NCBI RefSeq assembly: GCF_003955715.1 | Contig: NZ_CP034463.1 | Location: 3,286,001-3,350,000, forward strand | Source of the DNA: Streptomyces aquilus | GTDB lineage: Bacteria; Actinomycetota; Actinomycetes; Streptomycetales; Streptomycetaceae | Direction: 5' to 3' | DNA length: 64,000 nucleotides | Shown: positions 51,315 through 60,695 of the stretch, one piece after another | Layout: every line of letters begins with the position of its first letter | Position numbering within the stretch: position 1 is the first letter of the stretch | Program-made: the position numbers and the translations under genes | The notes under the pieces: generated by a model | Databases searched by the model: none | What the model was told of the DNA's origin: nothing | Seen by the model: the letters and a program-made list of their open reading frames with translations, nothing else

Positions 51315-52772
51315 TCAGTTCGAGGACTTTTTCGACGGGGCCGCCACCACCTTCCGCGGCAGCCACACCAGCATGAGCAGCACCCCGCCGATCAGCACCC
51401 CGGCCCCCGTCCGGAACACCAGCGCGTACCCCTCCGTCAGCGCCTCCGCCGTCCCCCGCTCCCCCGTCCGGGACGCCGCGACCGTCGACATCACGGCCAG
51501 CCCCAGCGAGCCGCCCATCGTGCGCGAGGTGTTGACCAGCCCCGACACCAGCCCGGCCTCCCCGGGCGCCGCCCCCGACGTGGCCAGCGCCGCCAGTGGC
51601 GTCGTCGCCAGGCCCGCGCCCAGCATCATCAGGATGCCGGGGCACATGATCGTCACCACGTACCCGGCGTCGACGCTCAACGTCGACTGCCAGGCGAACC
51701 CGGCCACCGCCACGCACGTCCCCAGGACCGCCGCCATGCGCGCGCCCACGGCCCGCATCAGCCGCGGTGCCGTCTTGGAACCCAGGATCACGGCCAGCGA
51801 GCTGGGCACGAGGGCGAGCCCGGCCTCCAGCGGCGAGTAGCCGAGGACGTTCTGGGCGTACAGCGTCATGAAGAACCACATGCTGAACATCGCCGAGCCG
51901 GACAGGAACATCGCCACGTTCGCCGAGGCCACCGACCGGACGCGGAGCAGCCCGAGCGGCATCAGCGGGGCGGCCGTACGCGCCTCGACGGCGAGGAAGA
52001 GCCCGATCAGCGCGAGCCCGGCGACCAGCGGAACCACCGTCGCCGCCGACGCCCACCCCGAGGCCTCCGTCCGGGAGATGCCGTACGCCAGGGTGGCCAG
52101 GCCCGCGGTCACCAGCACCGCGCCGGGCAGGTCCAGCCGCCGTCCGTCCCCGGCCCGGCTCTCGTTCAGCCACCACAGGGCGCCGAGGAGCACGACGGCC
52201 CCGACCGGCACGTTGATCAGCAGGGTCCAGCGCCAGGACGATACGTCCACGAGCGCCCCGCCGACCAGGCCGCCCGCCGCGCCGCCGCCTCCGCCGACCG
52301 CGGTCCAGGTGGCTATGGCACGCGCGCGTGCGGGCCCCTCCGGGACGGCGGACGTGACGATCGTCAGCGTCGAGGGCGCGAGCACCGCCGCGCCGAGCCC
52401 CTGCACGGCCCGCGCCAGCAGCAGCTGCCAGCCGTCCTGGGCCAGCCCGCCGGCCAGCGAGGCCAGCGTGAACAGCCCGAGCCCGACCAGGAACGTCCGC
52501 TTGCGCCCGTACAGGTCCCCGGCCCGCCCGCCGAGCAGCATGAACCCGGCGAAGGCGATCGCGTACGCGTTGACCACCCATTGCAGCCCGGGCCCGCTCA
52601 GGCCCAGATCGGCCCGCATCGACGGCAGCGCCACGTTCACCACGGACACGTCCAGCACGACGAGGAACTGCCCGGCACACGCGAGCGCCACCAGCACCCA
52701 GGCGGGCGGGGCGGTACGGCGAGGGGGCGCGGCGGCGATCGGGACTTCGGCGGCTCGGGACATGCGCGTCAT
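51315..52772 (-). CDS. MFS multidrug exporter (EmrB/QacA, 14-TM)
   Basis: A 485-residue DHA2-type pump. Helix 1 carries LDVSVVNVALPSM, loop 2-3 GGRAGDLYGRKRTF, and helix 5 GGGGGAAGGLVGGALVD. Fourteen hydrophobic segments are present. It likely exports toxic amphiphiles by proton antiport. ATG at 52772 or the ATG three codons later could be the start. It is divergent from a second MFS gene 146 nt away, with no regulator in between. Confidence 0.88.
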   Translation of the reverse strand: MTRMSRAAEVPIAAAPPRRTAPPAWVLVALACAGQFLVVLDVSVVNVALPSMRADLGLSGPGLQWVVNAYAIAFAGFMLLGGRAGDLYGRKRTFLVGLGLFTLASLAGGLAQDGWQLLLARAVQGLGAAVLAPSTLTIVTSAVPEGPARARAIATWTAVGGGGGAAGGLVGGALVDVSSWRWTLLINVPVGAVVLLGALWWLNESRAGDGRRLDLPGAVLVTAGLATLAYGISRTEASGWASAATVVPLVAGLALIGLFLAVEARTAAPLMPLGLLRVRSVASANVAMFLSGSAMFSMWFFMTLYAQNVLGYSPLEAGLALVPSSLAVILGSKTAPRLMRAVGARMAAVLGTCVAVAGFAWQSTLSVDAGYVVTIMCPGILMMLGAGLATTPLAALATSGAAPGEAGLVSGLVNTSRTMGGSLGLAVMSTVAASRTGERGTAEALTEGYALVFRTGAGVLIGGVLLMLVWLPRKVVAAPSKKSSN

Positions 52773-52918
52773 ACTCTCAACCGCTCTGCGCCCCTGGCAT
52801 CGGGATTTCGACGTACGACGTACGGCCTGCGACCCCGTTTCCCAAGAGAAGATAAAGAAATCGTTAGCTGACCAAAGCATCGGAATAGTTGCCCGGGCAC
52901 ACCGAGTTCATTGCACAC

Positions 52919-54652
52919 ATGAGACCTACGCCGACCGACCAGCCCGCCCGCACCGCAAGCGGCGCCGTCGTCCCGGTGCTCGCGTTCGCGGGCATCGTCG
53001 TCGCGGTGATGCAGACCCTGCTCGTCCCCGTCATCAAGGACCTGCCGCAGCTGCTGGACACCGCCCCCAGCAACGCCACCTGGGTCCTGACCTCGACCCT
53101 TCTCTCCGGTGCCGTCGCCACCCCGATCATGGGCCGCCTCGGCGACCTGTACGGCAAGCGCCGCATGCTGATCGCCAGCCTCTCGGTCATGGTGATCGGC
53201 GCCCTCGTCAGCGCGCTCACCAGCGACCTGCTCGTGATGATCGCCGGCCGCACCCTCCAGGGCTTCGCCATGGGCGCGATCCCCCTCGGCATCGGCCTGA
53301 TGCGCGACATGCTGCCCCGCGAGAAGCTCGGCTCGGCGATGGCCCTGATGAGTTCCTCCATCGGCGTCGGCGGCGGCCTCGCCCTCCCCCTCGCCGCCCT
53401 GATCGCCCAGCACGCCGACTGGCACGCCCTCTTCTACGGCGCCGCGGGCCTCGGCGCGCTCTCCATCGTGCTCACCCTGCTCGTCGTACCGGAATCGACG
53501 ATGCGCGCGGAAGGCACCTTCGACCTCCTCGGCGCCCTCGGCCTCTCCACCGGCCTGGTCCTCTTCCTGCTGCCCATCACCAAGGGCAGCGACTGGGGCT
53601 GGACGTCCGGCACCACGCTCGGCCTGTTCGCCGCGTCCGCCGTCGTCCTCGTCCTGTGGGGCGTCTACGAGCTCCGCGCCGCGGCCCCCCTCGTCGACCT
53701 GCGCACCACGGCCCGCCCGGCGGTCCTCTTCACCAACCTGGCCTCGATCATGGTCGGTGTCTCGTTCTACGTCGTCTCGCTCGTCCTTCCCCAGCTGCTC
53801 CAGCTCCCGAAGGCCACGGGCTACGGCCTCGGCCAGTCCATGGTCGTCGCCGGTCTGCTGGTCGCCCCGCTGGGCCTGACGATGATGGTCACGGCGCCCG
53901 TCTACGCCCGCCTCTCCGCGAAGTACGGCCCCAAGTTCACCCTCATCCTCGGCATGCTGATCATCGCGATCGGCTACGGCGCGGGCCTCGGCCTGATGAG
54001 CGCGGCCTGGCAGAGCCTGGTCATCGCGGTCGTGCTCGGCGCGGGCATCGGTCTCGCGTACTCCTCCCTCCCCGCCCTGATCGTCGGCGCGGTGCCCGCG
54101 TCGGAGACGGGCGCGGCGAACGGCCTCAACACGCTGATGCGGTCCATCGGCACGTCGGTGTCCAGCGCCGTCATCGGCATGGTCCTCGCCAACACCGCGA
54201 ACACCGTGAACGGCGTCGAGATCCCCACGATGCACGGCTTCCGCGTCTCCTTCCTCATCGCGACGGGCGCGGTCGCGATCGGCCTGCTGATGGCCCTGTT
54301 CCTCCCCAAGCCCGACCGTGCCCCGCGGCTCAACGCGAGCAGCGAGGAGGACGCGAACCTGGAGCGTGCGGAGGAGGCTCTGCGAGGCTTTCGGGGGCGG
54401 GTCCTCGGCGCCGACGGTGCTCCCGTCGCGCGGGCGAAGGTGACGCTCATCGACCGGCGGGGGCGGCAGGCGGGAGCCACGCTGTCCGAGGAGGACGGGA
54501 GCTATGCGCTTGCCGTGCCGGCGGAGGGGGCGTACGTGCTCGCGGCGAAGGCCTCCGGGCATGGGCCGCTTGCTTCTTCGGCCACGCATGCGGGGGATGA
54601 CAGTGCCGTGGACGTGGATCTTTCGTTGCCCGGTGAGACTGTGACCGCGTAG
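52919..54652 (+). CDS. MFS transporter with C-terminal carboxypeptidase-regulatory-like domain
   Basis: A 577-residue MFS exporter: first helix AFAGIVVAVMQTLLVPVIKDLP, motif A GRLGDLYGKRRML, fourteen hydrophobic segments, the last ending FLPKPDRAP near residue 485. After a short acidic linker about 80 residues form a carboxypeptidase-D-regulatory-like beta-sandwich (FRGRVLGADGAPVARAKVTLIDRRG, SEEDGSYALAVPAEGAYVLAAKA). This soluble domain is unusual on a pump and may bind ligand or partner proteins at the cytoplasmic face. ATG at 52919 is the family start. Confidence 0.88.
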   Translation: MRPTPTDQPARTASGAVVPVLAFAGIVVAVMQTLLVPVIKDLPQLLDTAPSNATWVLTSTLLSGAVATPIMGRLGDLYGKRRMLIASLSVMVIGALVSALTSDLLVMIAGRTLQGFAMGAIPLGIGLMRDMLPREKLGSAMALMSSSIGVGGGLALPLAALIAQHADWHALFYGAAGLGALSIVLTLLVVPESTMRAEGTFDLLGALGLSTGLVLFLLPITKGSDWGWTSGTTLGLFAASAVVLVLWGVYELRAAAPLVDLRTTARPAVLFTNLASIMVGVSFYVVSLVLPQLLQLPKATGYGLGQSMVVAGLLVAPLGLTMMVTAPVYARLSAKYGPKFTLILGMLIIAIGYGAGLGLMSAAWQSLVIAVVLGAGIGLAYSSLPALIVGAVPASETGAANGLNTLMRSIGTSVSSAVIGMVLANTANTVNGVEIPTMHGFRVSFLIATGAVAIGLLMALFLPKPDRAPRLNASSEEDANLERAEEALRGFRGRVLGADGAPVARAKVTLIDRRGRQAGATLSEEDGSYALAVPAEGAYVLAAKASGHGPLASSATHAGDDSAVDVDLSLPGETVTA

Positions 54653-54744
54653 GGGTTCGTTGTCGGGTGCGGGTCGGCTGTGGCCGGTCGCGCCCACGCG
54701 GCGGAGCCGCATAGGGATACGGCCCCGCGCGCCTGAAGGCCCTT

Positions 54745-54784
54745 GCACCACACCCCCGTCACGCAGATGGCGGGGGTGTGGTGC
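54745..54784. terminator. Long perfect hairpin
   Basis: GCACCACACCCCCG and its exact complement form a 14-bp stem around a 12-nt loop, 92 nt after the MFS stop. It could terminate that transcript. Because it lies just before the transposon remnant, it might instead belong to the element's left side. Confidence 0.7.
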
Positions 54785-54895
54785 TGCTGCCATTGGAGTG
54801 CGTTCAAGAGTGTTCTGGTGAGCGGGAGTGAGTGATGCTGGTCTCGGTTGTGCCGCGCGCGCCTCGCCCCTGGCATCGGTTCAAGCGGGGAACTG

Positions 54896-56623
54896 ATGTT
54901 CTCTCATCGAATGCGTGACCTTTACGGGTCGTGCTCGTTTCCCATGGCGACGGAATCTTCGGGGGCGAGCGGTGGGGGTGGCGGGGTGGGTGAGCTGAGG
55001 AGCATCGCGCCGCCATTCGTCGCGTCCGGTCCCAGTGGTGTGGCCATCCGGACCCGTCTCAAGCAACTGACACCCGGCGATGAGAAGGTGCTGCGGCTGG
55101 TCGGCGCGCATCTGGGGTCGCTGGCCTCGAAGGATCTCAAGGCACGCTGCCGGGACGGTATGGCGCACTCCACGGAGGCGTGGGCCATGCGGAAGCGGGA
55201 GCTCACCCCTGCCTCGTCGTCGCGGTGGGCGGGCAGTATCACCAAGGCCACGCATGATCAGTGGGCGCTGGCCCGCCGCTGCCAGCTGGCTCACCTTGAG
55301 AACCTGGAAGCCGGCATCCGCACCATCGCCGCCCGGCTGGCGCTGCCGGTCAGGCAGAAGGGGACGAAGACGGCACCGGGGGGTTACCGGTCGCGGCGGG
55401 AATGGCATGCGAAGTCCCGGCGGCTACGGGTACTGGAAGACCGGCTGGCCGCCGCGCGGGCCGACCGCGAGACCGGTGTTGTGCACGTCGTACGCGGTGG
55501 CAGACAGCTGGCCCGCACCCGCCACCACCTGGAGGCGGCAGGGCTCACGGAGTCGGAATGGCGTGGGCGGTGGGCGGTGGGAGGCGGAGCGCTGGTTCTG
55601 CCAGGCGGACGGTGAGGCGGGCAAGCGGTACGGCAACGAGACCATCCGTATCAGCCCCGACGGCGAGGTGAGCATCAACCTCCCCGCGCCACTGGGGTAT
55701 CTGGCGAACTTCCCGCACGGCCGGTACGTCCTGGCCTGCCGGGTGACGTTCGCGCACCGGGGGCAGGAGTGGGCGGATCGGGTGCGGCGAACCGGGCCAT
55801 CGCCTACCGCATCCACCTCGATACCGGCCGGGAGCGCTGGTATCTGACCGCGTCCTGGCAGATCCCGCCCACCCCGACCCTTGCGATCGAGGCGGCGCTC
55901 GCCCACGGCGTGATCGGCGTCGACATGAACGCCGACCACCTCGCCGCCTGGCGCCTGGACACCCACGGCAACCCGACCGGCACCCCGCGCCGCTTCTCCT
56001 ACGACCTGACCGGCACCGCCGAGCACCGTGACGCCCAGGTCCGCCACACGCTCACCCGCCTCCTGCACTGGGCCCAAGCGTGCGGCGTCAAAGCAATCGC
56101 GGTCGAGGATCTGGACTTCGCCGCCGAGAAGACCCGGGAGAAACACGGCCGCCGCACACGCTTCCGGCAGCTGATCTCCGGCATGCCCACCAGCAAGCTG
56201 CGTGCGCGGCTGGCCTCGATGGCGGATCAGACGGGTATCGCCATCATCGCCGTGGACCCGGCCTACACCAGCCGGTGGGGTGCCCAGCACTGGCAGAACC
56301 CCCTCACCACGAGGACCCGTAAGACCACTCGCCACGATGCTGCTGCCATGGCGATCGGAAGGCGCGCCCAGGCACACCCGATCCGGCGACGGACGGCACC
56401 GCCCCCTGCTCACCGGAGTGATGAGCAGGGGCATCGGACCGTCCAGGCCAGACCAGGTGCTCCTGGGCGTGAGGGAACCCGCCGCCGCATTCCCGGACCA
56501 CGGACCCGATCCGTGCCGCCCGGACGCGGAGCGAACGCGGGCAACCAGAACGCCCAACACCGTCCGGGGCGTTCGGCCGAGCATGAGACCTGGCAACAGG
56601 ACTCACTCCCGCTCAGTCTTTAG
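54896..56623 (+). pseudogene. TnpB-related (IS200/IS605 OrfB-like) pseudogene
   Basis: A broken TnpB-related gene in three pieces. Piece 1 (54896-55580) covers the N-terminal helical part up to ESEWRGRW. Piece 2, in the next frame, runs WEAERWFCQADGEAGKRYGNETIRI to RGQEWADRV (about 55780). Piece 3, back in the first frame, has the RuvC acids: GVDMNADH (about 55917), VEDLDF (about 56102) and RHDAAAMAIG (about 56335). The first shift is a 7-bp tandem duplication (GGGCGGT twice, 55565-55578); the second fits loss of one base near 55781. The usual CxxC zinc finger is absent, as in the TnpB-related subgroup. No TnpA is present. Confidence 0.75.
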
Positions 56624-56678
56624 GAACGGTGTGGTGCACCATGGGCACCCAAACCCTCGTACGACCGAAAGGGACCCC

Positions 56679-57332
56679 ATGACCGCCGCGGCACCCAAGC
56701 CCGAGATCCTCGCCGCGTTCGAGGAGGCGAAGGGGTTCATGCCCACGCACGAAGGGCTCGCCCTGTACGCGGCCGCCGTCGAAGCCGGGGCCCTCGGGCT
56801 TCCGCTCCTCGAAGTCGGGACGTACTGCGGGCGTTCCGCGATCCTCCTCGCGGACGCGGCCCGGGCCGGCGGGGTGACGGCGCTCACCGTCGACCATCAC
56901 CGGGGCAGCGAGGAGCAGCAGCCCGGCTGGGAGTACCACGACCCGGAGACGGTCGACCCGGAGCTCGGCCTGATGGACACGCTGCCGACGTTCCGCCGCA
57001 CCCTGCACCGGGCCGGCCTGGAGGACCACATCGTCGCGCTGGTCGGCCGTTCCCCGCAGGTGGCGAAGGTCTGGGGCGCTCCCCTCGGCCTCGTCTTCAT
57101 CGACGGCGGCCACACCGACGAGCACGCCACCGCCGACTACGAGGGCTGGGCGCCCCATGTGGCGGAGGGCGGGCTGCTGCTCATCCACGACGTGCACCCG
57201 GACCCGAAGGACGAGTTCACCGGGCAGGCGCCGTACCGGATCTATCTGCGGGCGCTGGAGTCCGGCGCCTTCACGGAGGTCTCCGCGACCGACACGCTGC
57301 GCGTGCTGCGACGGGTCGGTACGGGGATCTGA
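56679..57332 (+). CDS. Class I SAM-dependent O-methyltransferase-like protein
   Basis: A 217-residue Rossmann-fold methyltransferase: SAM motif I is LPLLEVGTYCGRSAILLADAA, followed by ALTVDHHRGSEEQQPGW, VALVGRSPQVAKVWG, and GLVFIDGGHTDEHATADYEGWAPHVAEGGLLLIHDV. The HxD-rich loop resembles catechol/caffeoyl-CoA type O-methyltransferases. Substrate is unknown. ATG at 56679 follows AAGGG. It starts 55 nt after the TnpB remnant. Confidence 0.85.
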   Translation: MTAAAPKPEILAAFEEAKGFMPTHEGLALYAAAVEAGALGLPLLEVGTYCGRSAILLADAARAGGVTALTVDHHRGSEEQQPGWEYHDPETVDPELGLMDTLPTFRRTLHRAGLEDHIVALVGRSPQVAKVWGAPLGLVFIDGGHTDEHATADYEGWAPHVAEGGLLLIHDVHPDPKDEFTGQAPYRIYLRALESGAFTEVSATDTLRVLRRVGTGI

Positions 57333-57339
57333 GGCGCCT

Positions 57340-57543
57340 TCAGGGCTTCACGTTGATGTCGATGTCGACCGGGGTCTGGATGACGTTGCCGGTGCCGACG
57401 CCCGGCTGACCGTAGACGTAGTCGACGGCGCAGGCGTCCTCCGGCGGAGTGCAGGGGAACGGATCGGCCTGGGCCGCCGCGGACGTGCTGAGGGCGGCGG
57501 TCGTGAGGACGGCGCCGACTATGAAGCGCATAAGTGATTTCAT
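57340..57543 (-). CDS. Small secreted protein
   Basis: A 67-residue precursor. The signal peptide runs to about residue 26 (MKSLMRFIVGAVLTTAALSTSAAAQA). The roughly 40-residue mature part has two cysteines (PFPCTPPEDACAVD) and ends GNVIQTPVDIDINVKP. One disulfide is likely. I do not recognise the family. Start ATG 57543 has a weak ribosome site; the strong signal peptide supports coding. Confidence 0.7.
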   Translation of the reverse strand: MKSLMRFIVGAVLTTAALSTSAAAQADPFPCTPPEDACAVDYVYGQPGVGTGNVIQTPVDIDINVKP

Positions 57544-57660
57544 GGGCGATTCTCGGCATACCGCCCGGCCGTGAGCGACGCCGGTGTGCCGTTCGGATGA
57601 CACGCCCCGTCCGGCGGCGCCGACCCGCCGTCGCCGTGCGCCGCCGCTAGGGTGGCTGTC

Positions 57661-58617
57661 GTGTCGTACGTAGGCCCGGACTTCGATCCTCCCCAGCCCC
57701 GCCGCCCCAGGCGCCGCCCCCTGACGGTCGCGGTGGCCGCCCTCGTGCCGGGCGCGCTGCTCGGTTGGCTGGTGTACGAGGCGGTGGGCGGCACGGGCGG
57801 CGATTCGAGCGAGGCCGTGGGTACGCCGGCCTCCTCGTCGAGCGCACCGGCGTCCCCCTGGTCCACCCCCAAGTCGACCGACGACGAAAAGCCGAGCCCG
57901 AGCCCGAGCAAGACCCCCTCCACCTCCGCCCCCGCCGCCTCCGGCCCCCTCAAGGGCAAGGTCGTCGTCATCGACCCCGGGCACAACCCGAGCAACTTCC
58001 AGCACACGGCCGAGATCAACAAGAAGGTGAACATCGGCACGAACTGGAAGGAATGCGATACGACGGGCACCTCCACCAATTCCGGTTACACCGAGGCTAA
58101 GTTCACCCTCGACGTCGCCCACCGGCTGCGCAAGCTCCTCGAACAGCAGGGCGCCACGGTGAAGTTGACGCAGGACGGCGACCGGACGTACGGCCCCTGC
58201 GTCGACGAGCGGGCCCGCATCGGCAACAAGGCCCACGCCGACGCGGTCGTCTCCATCCACGCCGACGGCGCGGGCGCCGGTCAACGCGGCTTCCACGTCA
58301 TCCTTCCGGGCAGCGTCCACGCGGGCGCCGCCGACACCCGCCCGATCGTCGCCGCCTCCGCGGACCTCGGCGAACGCATCGCGGGCAAGTTCGTCCGCGC
58401 CACGGGCAGCGCCCCCTCCAACTACGTCGGCGACGGCACCGGGCTCGTCACGCGTAAGGACCTGGGCGGTCTCAATCTGTCAACGGTTCCCAAGGTGTTC
58501 ATCGAGTGCGGCAACATGCGCGATACCAAGGACGCGGCACAGCTGACCAGCGGTGCTTGGCGGCAGAAGGCGGCGCAGGGGATCTCTGAAGGAATCGTGA
58601 GTTTCCTGCGCGGCTAG
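57661..58617 (+). CDS. N-acetylmuramoyl-L-alanine amidase (Amidase_3)
   Basis: A 318-residue cell-wall hydrolase. A short cytoplasmic Pro/Arg-rich start leads into a membrane anchor (about 22-45, LTVAVAALVPGALLGWLVYEAV), a Ser/Pro linker, and the zinc amidase domain: VVVIDPGHNPSN with the first zinc His, the TEAKFTLDVAHRL Glu, VSIHADG with the last His and VFIECGNM catalytic Glu. It cuts the bond between muramic acid and the stem peptide. GTG at 57661 has AGGG eight bases upstream. Confidence 0.92.
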   Translation: MSYVGPDFDPPQPRRPRRRPLTVAVAALVPGALLGWLVYEAVGGTGGDSSEAVGTPASSSSAPASPWSTPKSTDDEKPSPSPSKTPSTSAPAASGPLKGKVVVIDPGHNPSNFQHTAEINKKVNIGTNWKECDTTGTSTNSGYTEAKFTLDVAHRLRKLLEQQGATVKLTQDGDRTYGPCVDERARIGNKAHADAVVSIHADGAGAGQRGFHVILPGSVHAGAADTRPIVAASADLGERIAGKFVRATGSAPSNYVGDGTGLVTRKDLGGLNLSTVPKVFIECGNMRDTKDAAQLTSGAWRQKAAQGISEGIVSFLRG

Positions 58618-58783
58618 TGGTTCGCGGGTTGATCCCTGCGGACAGCTTCGTCGGACGGACGATAAGGTCGTCTTTACGATGAGGGGCCACCCCCGCGCTT
58701 CACACCCGGGCCTGACGGCGACATGGTGACAGCGACGCCTCCAGCGAGCCGATGACGAGACGACTGAACCGAAGGACCTTGAA

Positions 58784-59575
58784 GTGAATATCCGCTCCCT
58801 CACTCGAGGCGACGGCGTGGTGATCGGAGCAGCGGTGTTGCTGTTCATCGCGTCGTTCCTCAACCTCTACACCGTCAAGGGCTACGACCTCGACGTAACT
58901 GCGTGGGACAACCTGGGCAACGGCCTCGGCACTTACATGGGCGGTGTCATCGGTGCCGCCCTGATCGTCGTCAACCGTCTTCTGCCGCAGCCGCGCAAGG
59001 TTGCCGGCCTGGACCTCGGGACGGTCGGCGCGGCGTTCACCGTGCTCACCGCCTGGAGCCTGTTCTGGGCCCTCGTGGATGTCGGTGACGGCGCCAGCGC
59101 TGCCGCCGGTCTCATCCTCGGCTTCATCGCCGCTCTGGTCCTGGCCGCTGCGGCCGTCGCCACCCCGTTGCTCCCCGCCCTCAAGGGCGCCCTCCTCCCC
59201 GCCCCCGGCCCCGCCGCCCCCCAGCCCTACGGCGCCCAGCCCCCCGGCGGCTACGGCTACCCCGGTGCCGGTGCCCCGCAGCCCGGTCAGCCCTACGGTG
59301 GTCAGCCGCAACCGACGGCTCCGTTCAACGCCGGTCAGCCGCAGCCGCAGCCGGGGCAGCCCGCGCCGGCCGCGTCGGACTTCTCCCCGTTCTGGTTCGC
59401 CGTCCCCGTCCCGCGCCCCCTCTTCGCCGAGGACGGCTCGCAGACGCCGATCGCCGAACTGGCGCCGGGCACCTGGTACCTGGCCGTCGAGCAGCGCGGC
59501 CCGGCCCTCGTCGCCCAGACGCAGGACGGCCGTCGCGGCGTCCTTCAGGACACCTCGGGCATCCAGCGCGGCTGA
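58784..59575 (+). CDS. DUF5336-like membrane protein with Pro/Gly/Gln-rich tail
   Basis: A 263-residue membrane protein: four hydrophobic helices in residues about 12-130 (VVIGAAVLLFIASFLNLYTV, GVIGAALIVVNRLL, AAFTVLTAWSLFWALV, AAGLILGFIAALVLAAAAVA). A low-complexity Pro-Gly-Gln-Tyr segment (about 140-195) and a soluble C-terminal domain of about 65 residues follow. Similar proteins are common in Streptomyces and of unknown function. GTG at 58784 is the start. Confidence 0.8.
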   Translation: MNIRSLTRGDGVVIGAAVLLFIASFLNLYTVKGYDLDVTAWDNLGNGLGTYMGGVIGAALIVVNRLLPQPRKVAGLDLGTVGAAFTVLTAWSLFWALVDVGDGASAAAGLILGFIAALVLAAAAVATPLLPALKGALLPAPGPAAPQPYGAQPPGGYGYPGAGAPQPGQPYGGQPQPTAPFNAGQPQPQPGQPAPAASDFSPFWFAVPVPRPLFAEDGSQTPIAELAPGTWYLAVEQRGPALVAQTQDGRRGVLQDTSGIQRG

Positions 59576-59596
59576 GCCCCGAGCGACAACCAACGC

Positions 59597-59628
59597 ACGG
59601 CCCCTCTCCCTTCCGGGTGGGGGGCCGT
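59597..59628 (+). terminator. Hairpin terminator
   Basis: ACGGCCCC (59597-59604) pairs with GGGGCCGT (59621-59628) with inner C/G pairs and a short TTCC loop, 22 nt after the membrane-protein stop and followed by TGTCGT. A typical Streptomyces terminator. Confidence 0.75.
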
Positions 59629-59681
59629 TGTCGTACAGTCGCCTCCCCGACCGGAGTCTGACGTACCGTCAGGAGGCAGGC

Positions 59682-60695
59682 ATGCGGCTCGGTCTCGCGC
59701 TCGGCTACTGGGGGCGTGGCCCCAACCCGGAGCACGTTCCGCTCGCGCAGGAGGCCGAGCGGCTCGGTTACGACTCCGTGTGGACCGCCGAGTCCTGGGG
59801 GTCGGACGTCTTCACGCCCCTCACCTGGATCGCCGCCCACACCACAACCATCAAGCTCGGCACCGCCGTTGCCCAGATGGCGGCCCGCTCCCCCACCACC
59901 ACCGCGATGCACGCCCTCACCCTCGACCACCTCTCCGGCGGCCGCATGATGCTCGGCCTGGGCCTGTCCGGGCCGCAGGTGGTGGAGGGCTGGTACGGCC
60001 GTCCGTTCCCCAAGTCGCCGCTCACCGCGACCCGCGAGTACGTCGACGTCGTACGCCAAGTCCTGCGCCGCGAGGGGCCCGTCGAGGTCGACGGCCGCTT
60101 CCACTCCCACCCCTACACCGGCCCCGACGCCACCGGCCTCGGCAAACCCCTCAAGCCCATCACCCACCCCCTCCGCCCCGGCCTCCCGGTCCTCCTCGGC
60201 GCCGAGGGCCCCAAGAACATCGCCCAGACCACCCGTATCGCCGACGGCTGGCTCCCCCTGTACTGGTCCCCCACCCGCCCCGAGGTGTACGAGGCCTCCC
60301 TCGCCGACGCCCCCGACGGTTTCCTCGTCGCGCCGATGGCCCAGGTGCGGGTCTGCGACGACATCGCCGAAGGTCTGCTCCCGGTGAAGACCATGCTCGG
60401 CTTCTACATCGGCGGCATGGGCCACGCCCGTCGCAACTTCCACGCCGACCTCATGGCCCGCATGGGGTACGAGGAGGAGGCGCGCCGGATTCAGCGGCTG
60501 TTCCTCGAAGGCCGCAGGGAGGAGGCGGTGTTGGCCGTCCCCGACGCCTTCGCCGACGAGATCTCCCTCGTCGGGCCGCGTGAACGCATCGCCGAGCGGC
60601 TGGAGTTGTGGCGGAAGGGGCCGGTGACCGATCTGCTCGCGCTGGCGCCGGACCGCGCCACCCTGCGGGTGCTGGCGGAGCTCAACCCGACGTGA
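59682..60695 (+). CDS. LLM-class F420-dependent oxidoreductase
   Basis: A 337-residue luciferase-like monooxygenase of the F420-dependent group. TIM-barrel strands and the cofactor region are evident (LGLALGYWGRG, GYDSVWTAESWGSDVFTPL, IKLGTAVAQMAARSP, GGRMMLGLGLSGPQVVEGWYG, PVLLGAEGPKNIAQTTRIADGWLP). It catalyses hydride transfer with F420H2 to an unknown substrate. ATG at 59682 has AGGAGG six bases upstream. Its end overlaps the convergent lipoprotein gene by 14 bp. Confidence 0.9.
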   Translation: MRLGLALGYWGRGPNPEHVPLAQEAERLGYDSVWTAESWGSDVFTPLTWIAAHTTTIKLGTAVAQMAARSPTTTAMHALTLDHLSGGRMMLGLGLSGPQVVEGWYGRPFPKSPLTATREYVDVVRQVLRREGPVEVDGRFHSHPYTGPDATGLGKPLKPITHPLRPGLPVLLGAEGPKNIAQTTRIADGWLPLYWSPTRPEVYEASLADAPDGFLVAPMAQVRVCDDIAEGLLPVKTMLGFYIGGMGHARRNFHADLMARMGYEEEARRIQRLFLEGRREEAVLAVPDAFADEISLVGPRERIAERLELWRKGPVTDLLALAPDRATLRVLAELNPT

